This document shows, in pieces, positions 46,204-55,667 of a DNA stretch of 64,000 nucleotides. The stretch's first letter is position 1; the number at the start of each line of letters is the position of its first letter. The DNA comes from CAZMCH01 sp964564735 (GTDB taxonomy: Bacteria; Poribacteria; DTPJ01). The translations under genes were made by a program, and so were the position numbers. The notes beneath the pieces are model-generated. The model ran no database searches and was not told the DNA's origin. It saw only the letters and a list, made by a program, of their open reading frames with translations. The DNA lies in contig CAZMCH010000004.1 of NCBI GenBank assembly GCA_964564735.1, forward strand, positions 22,947 to 86,946, written 5' to 3'.

Positions 46204-48633
46204 TTACTTTTTCTTCTTTCCCTCTATTGTCATGCCTGCCTGATTTATAATTAATTTTGTTACTTTTCCTTGATTATCTTTTATAAAATTGACTTTTAGG
46301 ACAACCAAATCTGAATAAAATTCTGTTTCCGATTTCGGTAGTAATTCAATTTTGGGTTGACCAGTTGCTTGGGCAAATAGCTTATCTCCATCTCTTGTTA
46401 TTTTTATAATGTCTATTTGTGCAATATCAAACTTATATTCACCTACATATTGATCATAGACAGAAGGATCAACTTTCGCTGAAATCTCATCTTTCAATTT
46501 TGGCGCATTTATCTCTCTACCGCCTTGATGATGAATTATATGGGTAGCTTCTCCTTTTTCATTTTTGATAAATGTTACCTGTGCATCTACGACTTTCCAG
46601 AAAAATTCATTTTCTGACTTTGGGAATATCTCAAATTCTGGCTGACCTGCCAGTTGTGCAAATAGATGATCACCTTCTCGCCTTATTTTCATTATTGCCC
46701 CGCCGTAATCGTATCTACCAACATAATCATCGTATTTGTTTGCTGATACTGTTTTGTCAACTTTGACTGATTCTTGTGGTTTCATCTGTTCCCAGAAGAA
46801 GATCTCCTGAATCTGACTGGAAAGCTGGCTTGCACCCATTCCCGGTGCAGGATCCAAACAGTTTTGAAGAACGACAACAGTGGCGCTAATATCTGAATAG
46901 CGTATCAGATCGCTATTAAAGCCATTCAGTCCACCACCATGTCCTATTGCTTTTAAACCTCTATGTTCCATAACAACCCAACCGTAGCCATATCCACCAC
47001 CAATATCTTTAGGTTCTGTTCCATCATTCAATTTTACGGGAGTAAATGCAGATTTAAGGCTCTCTTCGTTAAGGACTTTTCCATTGAAAATACCTTCATT
47101 CCAGAGATAAAGATCGCCGACAGTTGAATACAAAGCCCCTGCGCCTCCTGCCCATGACATATCCCAGTTGGTAGCTTTTTGGAACTTGCCGTTTTCGTAA
47201 GAATATCCATAAGCTTCATTTTCATATATCTGTTTTGAGTTATGTATGCCTGTATTTTTCATTTCCAATGGCTCAAAGAATGTCTTTTTCAAATAATCAT
47301 CAAAGGACTGACCTGATATTTTTTCCACGATATATCCAAGGAGAAAATATCCCGAATTGTTATACATCCATTTTTCACCGGGGTTAAAGTTATACGGATC
47401 ATTCTTGAAGTATTCTATCAAATCCTCTGGTTTGACTTCATACAAGACCTTATTCATAAAATCCGCTTTTTCTGTATAGCTTTGCATACCAGAAATATGA
47501 GTTAAAAGATGATGGATTGTTACCTCATCGCCTCTTGGAAAATCAGGGATAAATTTTGATAGCTTATCATTGACGCTCAGTTTGCCTTCTTCTTGTAGTT
47601 TCAGTATCGCTGATGCGGTGAATTGCTTTGTAATTGAGCCTATACGTGATTTTGTATCAACAGTAAATGGAACTTTATTTCCAATATCTGCATAACCAAA
47701 ACCTTTTTGATATATTATCTTTCCATCTTTTGCAACAAGGACAGATGCACCGGGGGAATTACCCTTAAATACCCTATTGAAAACTGCATCAGCCAGAACT
47801 TCCTTATCGGGCATTTTTATATTTGTGTCTGCGCCCTTTGCAATTAATAGATCAACAGTTTCTTTGCGCCCAGCCATTTTAGCCTTGTGGAGTGCGGTTA
47901 TACCAATATCATTTTTGGCATTAACATCCGCCCCATGCGATATAAGCATCTCTATATCGTCAAGATTCCCCATATCTGCTGCGGTAATGAGTTTGTCTTT
48001 AAGAGATTCCTTACCAAGCACTCTACAGCAAAATCCCCATGCCATCTGCATATTTTGGACTTTGAAAAGAAGCTGATTTTTCCCTTTTTTGATCTTGATG
48101 GGGATAATATCATCATCTTTATTAACACCACGTCCAATCCATTTTTCATGTATCAATTTGCCATTGAGCCATATTTTTACGCCATCATCGCTTCCTATTC
48201 CCAGCAAGAAGTCTTTATCTTCCGTTGATACAATTTCCGCCCAAGCATAAACAATGACATAATCTTTTTGTCCAAAGACTTTGACTAGATTAACAATGTC
48301 ATCTTTTGATTCATAATATTGACATTTGTAATCTTTGCCATCTATTTGAATTGTTGTTCCATCTTTGGGCGTAATACCTGATTCTAAGCCGTTTTCTGTG
48401 AGAAAGTCATTTGCAAAGGCTTTCTTTTGCAGTTCCTCGTCTTTTGATTCCGATCCTTCTGGGAAAACAGATATTGGATCAAGTAAAAGCCATGACTTCA
48501 TAAAAACATCGGGTTGCAAATCCTTATATTCCGCTTGCATTGCCTTAACTCCATGAAATTCTGACCCAACAATACATAATATTGCCAGTGCCAAAGCCAA
48601 AATAATATAATACGTGCTTCTGCTAATAAACAT
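46204..48633 (-). CDS. Exported serine hydrolase (beta-lactamase fold) fused to PA14-like, ankyrin and two DUF3471 domains
   Basis: 809 residues. Signal peptide or anchor (residues ~8-28). Residues ~60-210: a beta-sandwich with GIGSDDGVKIWLNGKLIHEKW, as in PA14/GLEYA-like domains. Residues ~217-275: two ankyrin units (ISHGADVNAKNDIGITALHKA, VDLLIAKGADTNIK). Residues ~280-620: class C-like beta-lactamase/esterase fold with nucleophile Ser333 and Lys336 (GSITK), Tyr424 (YNNSGY) and the HGGG triad element at His565. The last ~180 residues are two DUF3471-type repeats (YVGRYDYGGAIMKIRREGD and YVGEYKFDIAQIDIIKITRDGD). Probably a periplasmic esterase, peptidase or D-Ala-D-Ala-type enzyme. GGAG lies seven nt before the ATG. 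Confidence 0.85.
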   Translation of the reverse strand: MFISRSTYYIILALALAILCIVGSEFHGVKAMQAEYKDLQPDVFMKSWLLLDPISVFPEGSESKDEELQKKAFANDFLTENGLESGITPKDGTTIQIDGKDYKCQYYESKDDIVNLVKVFGQKDYVIVYAWAEIVSTEDKDFLLGIGSDDGVKIWLNGKLIHEKWIGRGVNKDDDIIPIKIKKGKNQLLFKVQNMQMAWGFCCRVLGKESLKDKLITAADMGNLDDIEMLISHGADVNAKNDIGITALHKAKMAGRKETVDLLIAKGADTNIKMPDKEVLADAVFNRVFKGNSPGASVLVAKDGKIIYQKGFGYADIGNKVPFTVDTKSRIGSITKQFTASAILKLQEEGKLSVNDKLSKFIPDFPRGDEVTIHHLLTHISGMQSYTEKADFMNKVLYEVKPEDLIEYFKNDPYNFNPGEKWMYNNSGYFLLGYIVEKISGQSFDDYLKKTFFEPLEMKNTGIHNSKQIYENEAYGYSYENGKFQKATNWDMSWAGGAGALYSTVGDLYLWNEGIFNGKVLNEESLKSAFTPVKLNDGTEPKDIGGGYGYGWVVMEHRGLKAIGHGGGLNGFNSDLIRYSDISATVVVLQNCLDPAPGMGASQLSSQIQEIFFWEQMKPQESVKVDKTVSANKYDDYVGRYDYGGAIMKIRREGDHLFAQLAGQPEFEIFPKSENEFFWKVVDAQVTFIKNEKGEATHIIHHQGGREINAPKLKDEISAKVDPSVYDQYVGEYKFDIAQIDIIKITRDGDKLFAQATGQPKIELLPKSETEFYSDLVVLKVNFIKDNQGKVTKLIINQAGMTIEGKKKK

Positions 48634-48950
48634 ATTCTACTCCTTTCAGATAAAGTATAATTATAATAATCAATAAATATAAAGACATTGAATTTTATAA
48701 AAGGTTGAACTTATTTTTGGTTTGCAAGGCGCATAATTTTTTAAATTCGTGGTGTTAACTTCAATGTTTGAAAGCCTCTGATTATCGGATTAAAGAAAAC
48801 CTCCATCTGATCTTTTAATAGGGTGTAATTACTTGTTTATCCAATAATTCGATACAGATACACAATTCAGAGATATGGTTGACAATATAACCTATTAGAT
48901 GATAAAATTCTAGTGGATAAATAAGGTAAAAAAGGGAAAATAAATCAATT
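48634..48950. other. Intergenic region between divergent hydrolase and tamB-like genes
   Basis: Apart from the promoter at 48879 I see no gene, hairpin with T-tract or repeat copy. The 5' signals of the minus-strand hydrolase gene must lie in the first ~150 bases. Confidence 0.6.
48879..48908 (+). promoter_or_regulatory. Sigma-70-type promoter of the tamB-like operon
   Basis: TTGACA (48879-48884), an 18-nt spacer and TAAAAT (48903-48908) lie 43 nt before the start codon at 48951. Confidence 0.7.
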
Positions 48951-51900
48951 ATGAAAAGAAAAATACTTATAGGTATTCTAATATTTTTTTTGATACTCTT
49001 TGTGAGTGGTTACGTGCTTTTAAGAAGTTCGTATACATTGGGTAAGATCCGCTCTATCGCTGAATCTATAGCACAAGACCAACTTAAAAGAGAAGTCTCA
49101 ATAGGCGAAATCACTGGGAACATATTTAGCAAGTTTATAATTAGAAACATTGCGGTTGCTAGATATGATGAGATCAGCAAAGGCAAACTCATTGATATTG
49201 AAAGTGTTGAGATCGATTATTCACTGCGTAATCTAATCAGGTTAAGGCTTGATGTTGATCAGATAAATATAAATAATCCAAATATATGGGTTGAGATGGA
49301 TACAGATGGCAAATTAAGTATACCTGAAATGCCTCAAAAAGAAGAAGAAACTAAACCATCACGATTTAAGTTAATATTGGCAGATATAAGGCTAAATAAT
49401 GGTTCTCTAAGTTTTGATGATAAAAAAGATGATGCAAGCCTTATAATTAGTGATATAAATAGCAAAATCACAGGCGATAAGGACAACAATTTTGCTGGTA
49501 ACATAATGGCTAGCAAAGGGCAAGTCAGATTTCAGAACGTCAAGAAATCGCTTTCAAATATAAATGCGGAATTTGCAATGGAAGGCGATAAAATTACATT
49601 ATCTATGGCAGGGATAAATATTGAAAAATCAAGCCTGCAAGCCAAAGGAGAATTATTGAATGGCAAGAATCCAAAAGTAAATATGGATGCGATATTTGAT
49701 ATAGTTCTTGGTGATTTTAAGGACTTTGCCCCACAAATAGAACGTCTTGATGGCGAGATAATAGCAAAAGCTAATATAAATGGTGAATTGCCAAATATAG
49801 CTGGAATATTCAATATTAACGGAGATAGCCTATATGTGAATGACCTGAATATAACGAAATTAGACGGAAAAGCAAATTTCAGCACTGAAAAATTAACTAT
49901 CCAAAATATATCGGCAAATCTTGGTAATGGCAAAGTTGATATAGCAGGCTTGGTTGAATTGGCTAATAATAAACTTAGTAAATTTGATGGAGAATTAAGT
50001 CTTACAAATCTTGATATTAATCGTATAGCAACAGATTTTAGCAAAACAGAAGTCCCATTTAATGGCATCCTAGATGGTCATCTGTCTGTTGCTGGAACAG
50101 AAGCAAAGCCAGGAAAAATCAATGGAAAAGGTAATTTTGATCTTACCAATGTGACAGCTATTATCCCAATTAATAAAACTCAGGAAGATGGTAAAGTCAT
50201 TGTTGAGCAAAAACAAGTTACAGTTGGAAAAATCAATAGCCTTTTGAACATAGATGGCAATGATATATCGCTTGATGTATCTCGTGGTCAGACAAAAATG
50301 AAGATTGATGGCAAATTAACTGATAATGCAGGACTCAATCTAAAGATGGCTCTTGATGGGCTTCAGCTTAATGAATTATCAGATATGGCGACAGGAACTC
50401 CTATTGCTGACGGAGTAATCAAACTAAATGCTGATGTTTCAATGAAGATAACTAATCCAGCATATCTAACGTTAATGGGTATAAAAGATACTAGACAGGA
50501 AGGCAAGTTAATAAAGGATATATCAGATATTAAGGGGAATATAAGGCTTAATATTCCAAGCATAAGTGTTTTAACAAATAGCAAAAATGAAGATGATGAA
50601 AAATATGCCCAAGTTGCTTCTCTTGCAGGATCATTTATTTTGAATGATGATCGCATAAATACTGATGATTTTGTGATAGAGCTAAATGAAGGCGAATGTC
50701 TTATCAACGCCGATGTGAAAATAGAAGAAACGCCTTATCTAAAAGCCAATATATCACTTGATTCGATTGAAATTGAGAACTATGCAAGGATTTTCGGTGG
50801 AGATGTGCCTATTCATGGTGGTATTATAAATGGACAGGTTAACATTGCAGGTAAGACAACTGATCTAAATGGTGATGGTGAGATTTTTATTCATGATCTA
50901 GCGGTTTCTACAAGAAACATAAATCCAATAATCATACCGATTAGAATAAAATCTAACACACTAAAAATACCAGATTTATTAATTGCAAGCGATGATGAAA
51001 AAATAAATATTGCCCTTGAATTTAATCCCGATGGAAATTATGACCTTAGCGTTAATTCATCGCCATTTGATATATTAAGGCTATATGAAGATGTGATGGC
51101 ATTACAGGATGATGAAATACCAAATTCAGAAATAAACAAAATCCCAAAGCCCGGCGGAAGCCTTCAAATTTCGCTTGCTGGTAATGGCAACATCAAAAAT
51201 CCATCCCTAAATGGCAAAATCGGCATGAAAGACCTTAGATTTAACGGAGAGGCTTTTGGTGATGGTGAATGTCTTATAGATGTTGGTAATAATAAAGCCA
51301 AAGTTGATGTATACCTGTTCGATCGGACAATGACAGCGAATCTTGTTAGCGATATAAAGGAGCCTTTTCCATTTAGCGCAGAATTGCAGATGAATAATCT
51401 CAGCATTGAGCCAGCATTAAGACTTGCAAAGGCTGGTGATATAATTGATCTCAATATAACAGGCAACATAAAAGCTTGCGGCGAAGGTCAAAATCCTTTG
51501 GATGTATCCGTTGATGGAATATTGCAGAGCATTATACTAACCGTAGATCAGCATAAATGGAATAATAAATCACCGATTGAATTAAACCTTAATGATCAGA
51601 AATTTGAACTTAATGGCTTTGAAATGGAAGGCGATGGTGCGAAAATTAGCGCAAATGCCAACGCAAAAATTACAGGATCGGGCAAAAATCAAAAAGTGGT
51701 ATTGAGCGCAGAAGCTAATATAGAAGATATTAATCTTGCGGTTATTGCTGACATATTGGATTTTCCAACGCATTTGAGTGGAAATATCAATTGTAATATA
51801 AATGTGGAGGGCGATCTTGATTCGCCCAATGCTTTGGTAAGGATAGAAAGCCCCGGAATAGAATATGATCAGTTTGATATTGATAGCGTATCTGGTGCTA

Positions 51901-54900
51901 TTACATATAAAGAGGGATTGATTGAAATTGAGAAATTTTTGGTCAATGCCTTTGGGGGAGAGGCAAATATAAATTTTGCAATGCCATTTGATATTAAGAC
52001 AGATGCTTCTTTGACTCCTGAACAAATCATGGAAAAAAATATGCGTTTTTCGCTAGATGTCAAAGATATTAATCTAGCAAAATTCGAAGAGTTATCACCT
52101 GATATTGAGGCACTAGAAGGGAAAGTCAGAAGCATAAATCTTAATGCTATGGGAAATATCAAACAACCAAGAATAAATGGCTCAGTTAATCTTATAGACG
52201 GATTTGTTAAGATAAAAGATGTTCCTGTTCCTATTGAAAACCTAAATGGTCAAATTATGCTCCAGAATTCAAAAGAAAAAGTCAATGATGACCTCTATGA
52301 GTTGAATGATAATGAATATGATACAGCAGTTGATTTCTCATGGAATATGGACAAAGGGAGTTTTGGGGTCAATGGAATTGTAAAAACTCCAAGAGATTTT
52401 ATTGAGTATATATTAAAACAAGATACAGATATATCACAAAATATAGATGATCTGAAGGTCAATCCCTTTGTGGAAAAATTCATATCCATCATAAGAAAGC
52501 CCTTGTCAGACTTGGCGTATCCCAAACTTAATTTTGATATTAAGATGGATAATACAGAAGTCTCACCATGGGTAAAGGGATTGGTAAAAGATATGGAAAT
52601 TCCAATTGATGGTGATGTTTCTGGAAATATCCATATTGAGGGAGAAATATATAATCCAAAAGGCACTATATCAATTAATCCTGTAAGATTAACCTTGAAT
52701 GATCAGGAAATAAGAAATCCAGAACCGATCAATATAGACATTGCAGACAGAATCATCGATATATCATCTTTTAATCTGAATTTCAAACCTTCTACAAATG
52801 ATGAAATAGGAACAGTTGTAATTAAAGGTAACGCAAATATAGATGCTCAAACCTATAGTTTTGGTTGTTATGGAAATAATCTTCATCCTAGTTTAGCTAC
52901 ATTTTTATTAAAAACACCCACCCAAGATACTGAGCAAGATAAGCCCCAAACAAGCGTCACTATTTCTGATGGGAATATTGGTTTTAGCATAGATTCAAAA
53001 GGAAAGCTTGACTCTCCAACAGCAACTATAACTGCGGATGTTTCAAATATTGTAATCCCTGTCGCAGACAAATCATCTTCCGAAGGTAATACTAATAAAG
53101 AAGCCAAAATTGATAAGGTGTTATGCAGTTTATCTTATAATGATGGCATGTTTAATATAGAGCAGATCAATATAAGCACTTTTGGTAATAGTATGAATAT
53201 CAAAGGCAAAATACCTGCTGATATATCATTATTGCCAACAAAGGTGGCTTTTCCAGATAAAGAAATGGATGTTGATCTTGTTATGGATAATTTTGGGTTA
53301 GAATTCCTAAACACTCTTGTTGATAATATTCAGGATTTTGATGGCAATGCTCAGGCTAATATTAAGGTTTTTGGAACTGTTAATGATCCTAAGTTATCAG
53401 GAAATCTTAGCATGAAAAATGCCAAATGCACTGTTTTAGCAGTAACAACGCCAAGTCAAAAAGAAACAAGTAAGCCCACAAAAACAACCATTGATATAGA
53501 AAAAATTAATCTAAAAGTTATAATGGATTCCGAAAAAGTGTCTTTGGATGATGCATCATTTAGCATAGGTGAAGGCAATTATAAAGCAGACGGTAGCCTG
53601 AAGTTGGGAAACAGACTTGAACCGCAAGATTTCGAGGTTACTTTTAAAACAGAACCTGCAATACTAAATCCATTTGTTGAGTTAGGTGGGGAAGAGATTG
53701 TATCAAGGCTATCAGGTGATATTAGAGCTAGTGGAAACTTAAAGGGTGATATTCGGGATTTTAAGGATAAATCCGTTTTGGATATGGTAAAATCCATTAC
53801 AGGCATTATGAATATTGAGCCTGAAGGTATAAATATAATTGCATCAGGTCATAGGATAACAAATCCAAGAAGGATTTATGCGGAATTAAAGAAAGGGAGG
53901 CTAAATCTTCCTTCATTCAGGATTATGGATATTACATCAAAAGAAAGCGATGCAACAAGCCTATCTGCACTTGGTATGTGGGAGATAGGTGGAGATAAGT
54001 CGTTTGATCTGACAGCGATAATAAATGGCAAGCTTGTAACTGATATTATAGATCAGCCAGATATTACAATGCAGGGATCGTTAGGATTTAAGCTTGAAGC
54101 AAGAGATGATGAAGTTAATATATTTTGGCCCCCAAGAGGCAACGAAGAATCATCAAGATTTACTTTCCAAAATGCGTCAATAGATGAATTTAGAGGGGAA
54201 TTGAAATATAAAAACCAGAATATAGATATAAATCAAATATGGCTGGCGATGGGTGAAAATAAAGTGAGTATTTCGGGATTTGTTCCCTTGACCGATAGGC
54301 AGATGTCATTGCAGATGGATGCAAGGATGAATGACATGAGTATATTAACGCTTGTCAATAAGGAAATATCTGAGTCAAGTGGAAAAATAACTCTAGGTGC
54401 AACCGTTACAGGAAATCTAAAAAAAGTAATAACAAATGAAGAACCAATAGATTTTGTTGGTTCTTGTTTGGTAGAGAAACTTAATGCAAATTTTGAACGC
54501 GCATTTGTGAATTTTGAAGATATAGATGCAGATATCAGCTTTAATTCTAAGTCCATTTCTGCAGTTGAATTCAATGAATTATCAGGTAAGATGAATGATG
54601 GTGATTTCTTTCTTAATTCTATACATAAGTCAGGAATCGGCATAAAATGGAGTAAGGAAATGGGTTATAGAGTTGGCGAATTCAGAAATATTACATTGAG
54701 CATGAAAGATTGCACTGTATTCCAACCACAAGTTTATTCAATAGTCTTTGATGCTGATCCAATACAACTCAGAGGCGACTTTGATAATCCAAAATTAACG
54801 GGAAATGTAACTCTTAAAGAAGGTCTATATAACGAATCATTACAAAGCCTTATACAAAATGTTTTGTCATCAAGACAAATAGGCGTTAAGGCTTTCTTGG

Positions 54901-55667
54901 ATTATCCAATTGTCAAAAATCTTGTGTTAGATGTAAATCTTATACATGGAAATATGAGAATGGATAATGGCATAATTGACGCTGATGCAGAGATAGCAAC
55001 AGCAAGAGTAACAGGCTCTTTAGCTGATCCTATTGTCCGAACAAGCGGAAGGATAACACAAGGAAAATTTACATATCTTAACAGGGAATTTAATATCAAG
55101 AAGGGCGAATTTACAAATGATGGTCCAATAAATCCGCAGTATGATATAATTGCAGAAACAGAGCTATCAAACGATCAGGCAGCTACTGGATCAAATGTTA
55201 AGATTCAGATGCAGATAAAAGGCTCGTTGACAGAAAGGTATCCGCCAGAATTTTCTATAATAGGTGGAGGCGGAGCAGCACAAGAAACGCCAGATCTAAG
55301 CCAAAATCAGATTGCAGCAATAATTGCGCTGGGTATTTCACCAGATCAATCTTTATCAAGGGCTTTTTCTTCTTCCTCACCGTTATTAGTTGAACCCGCC
55401 AAACAGTATTTTGAGTCACAAGCAGAAAAAATGTTGCGATTAAAGGAATTTAAAATGCAGGTTGACCCCAGAAATCCAAGAGAAACCAGACTTGCAGCAG
55501 CAAAGCAACTCACAAAAGATATATCTGTAACTTTTGATGTCGGATATGGTGGTCAACAGTGGTTTGGCATACAACGTGATCTTCTAAAAAATATTGCCCT
55601 TGCTGGTAAAATCAGCCAAGAGGGCGATTGGGGATTTGATTTAAAGGTAGAACGTGAATTTAAGTAA
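48951..55667 (+). CDS. tamB: TamB/AsmA-like giant envelope-spanning protein
   Basis: 2238 residues. One N-terminal membrane helix (~5-25) anchors it in the inner membrane. The next ~1900 residues are AsmA/TamB-type repeats of short beta-strands with xxGxxxxxGxxxLxxxNLxxxxLxxL-like patterns, forming the long lipid groove of this family. The C-terminal ~350 residues are the TamB (DUF490) domain, which ends FGIQRDLLKNIALAGKISQ and then DFGYDLKVEREFK-like strands. TamB proteins carry phospholipids between membranes or assist outer-membrane protein assembly with an Omp85 partner. E. coli TamB is about 1259 residues, so this is much longer. It overlaps the Omp85 gene by 14 nt, which supports a TamA/TamB-type pair. 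Confidence 0.85.
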   Translation: MKRKILIGILIFFLILFVSGYVLLRSSYTLGKIRSIAESIAQDQLKREVSIGEITGNIFSKFIIRNIAVARYDEISKGKLIDIESVEIDYSLRNLIRLRLDVDQININNPNIWVEMDTDGKLSIPEMPQKEEETKPSRFKLILADIRLNNGSLSFDDKKDDASLIISDINSKITGDKDNNFAGNIMASKGQVRFQNVKKSLSNINAEFAMEGDKITLSMAGINIEKSSLQAKGELLNGKNPKVNMDAIFDIVLGDFKDFAPQIERLDGEIIAKANINGELPNIAGIFNINGDSLYVNDLNITKLDGKANFSTEKLTIQNISANLGNGKVDIAGLVELANNKLSKFDGELSLTNLDINRIATDFSKTEVPFNGILDGHLSVAGTEAKPGKINGKGNFDLTNVTAIIPINKTQEDGKVIVEQKQVTVGKINSLLNIDGNDISLDVSRGQTKMKIDGKLTDNAGLNLKMALDGLQLNELSDMATGTPIADGVIKLNADVSMKITNPAYLTLMGIKDTRQEGKLIKDISDIKGNIRLNIPSISVLTNSKNEDDEKYAQVASLAGSFILNDDRINTDDFVIELNEGECLINADVKIEETPYLKANISLDSIEIENYARIFGGDVPIHGGIINGQVNIAGKTTDLNGDGEIFIHDLAVSTRNINPIIIPIRIKSNTLKIPDLLIASDDEKINIALEFNPDGNYDLSVNSSPFDILRLYEDVMALQDDEIPNSEINKIPKPGGSLQISLAGNGNIKNPSLNGKIGMKDLRFNGEAFGDGECLIDVGNNKAKVDVYLFDRTMTANLVSDIKEPFPFSAELQMNNLSIEPALRLAKAGDIIDLNITGNIKACGEGQNPLDVSVDGILQSIILTVDQHKWNNKSPIELNLNDQKFELNGFEMEGDGAKISANANAKITGSGKNQKVVLSAEANIEDINLAVIADILDFPTHLSGNINCNINVEGDLDSPNALVRIESPGIEYDQFDIDSVSGAITYKEGLIEIEKFLVNAFGGEANINFAMPFDIKTDASLTPEQIMEKNMRFSLDVKDINLAKFEELSPDIEALEGKVRSINLNAMGNIKQPRINGSVNLIDGFVKIKDVPVPIENLNGQIMLQNSKEKVNDDLYELNDNEYDTAVDFSWNMDKGSFGVNGIVKTPRDFIEYILKQDTDISQNIDDLKVNPFVEKFISIIRKPLSDLAYPKLNFDIKMDNTEVSPWVKGLVKDMEIPIDGDVSGNIHIEGEIYNPKGTISINPVRLTLNDQEIRNPEPINIDIADRIIDISSFNLNFKPSTNDEIGTVVIKGNANIDAQTYSFGCYGNNLHPSLATFLLKTPTQDTEQDKPQTSVTISDGNIGFSIDSKGKLDSPTATITADVSNIVIPVADKSSSEGNTNKEAKIDKVLCSLSYNDGMFNIEQINISTFGNSMNIKGKIPADISLLPTKVAFPDKEMDVDLVMDNFGLEFLNTLVDNIQDFDGNAQANIKVFGTVNDPKLSGNLSMKNAKCTVLAVTTPSQKETSKPTKTTIDIEKINLKVIMDSEKVSLDDASFSIGEGNYKADGSLKLGNRLEPQDFEVTFKTEPAILNPFVELGGEEIVSRLSGDIRASGNLKGDIRDFKDKSVLDMVKSITGIMNIEPEGINIIASGHRITNPRRIYAELKKGRLNLPSFRIMDITSKESDATSLSALGMWEIGGDKSFDLTAIINGKLVTDIIDQPDITMQGSLGFKLEARDDEVNIFWPPRGNEESSRFTFQNASIDEFRGELKYKNQNIDINQIWLAMGENKVSISGFVPLTDRQMSLQMDARMNDMSILTLVNKEISESSGKITLGATVTGNLKKVITNEEPIDFVGSCLVEKLNANFERAFVNFEDIDADISFNSKSISAVEFNELSGKMNDGDFFLNSIHKSGIGIKWSKEMGYRVGEFRNITLSMKDCTVFQPQVYSIVFDADPIQLRGDFDNPKLTGNVTLKEGLYNESLQSLIQNVLSSRQIGVKAFLDYPIVKNLVLDVNLIHGNMRMDNGIIDADAEIATARVTGSLADPIVRTSGRITQGKFTYLNREFNIKKGEFTNDGPINPQYDIIAETELSNDQAATGSNVKIQMQIKGSLTERYPPEFSIIGGGGAAQETPDLSQNQIAAIIALGISPDQSLSRAFSSSSPLLVEPAKQYFESQAEKMLRLKEFKMQVDPRNPRETRLAAAKQLTKDISVTFDVGYGGQQWFGIQRDLLKNIALAGKISQEGDWGFDLKVEREFK

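Noticed and set aside
47777..48228. Plus-strand ORFs opposite the serine hydrolase
   Set aside because: They are shadows of an intact, motif-rich minus-strand gene.
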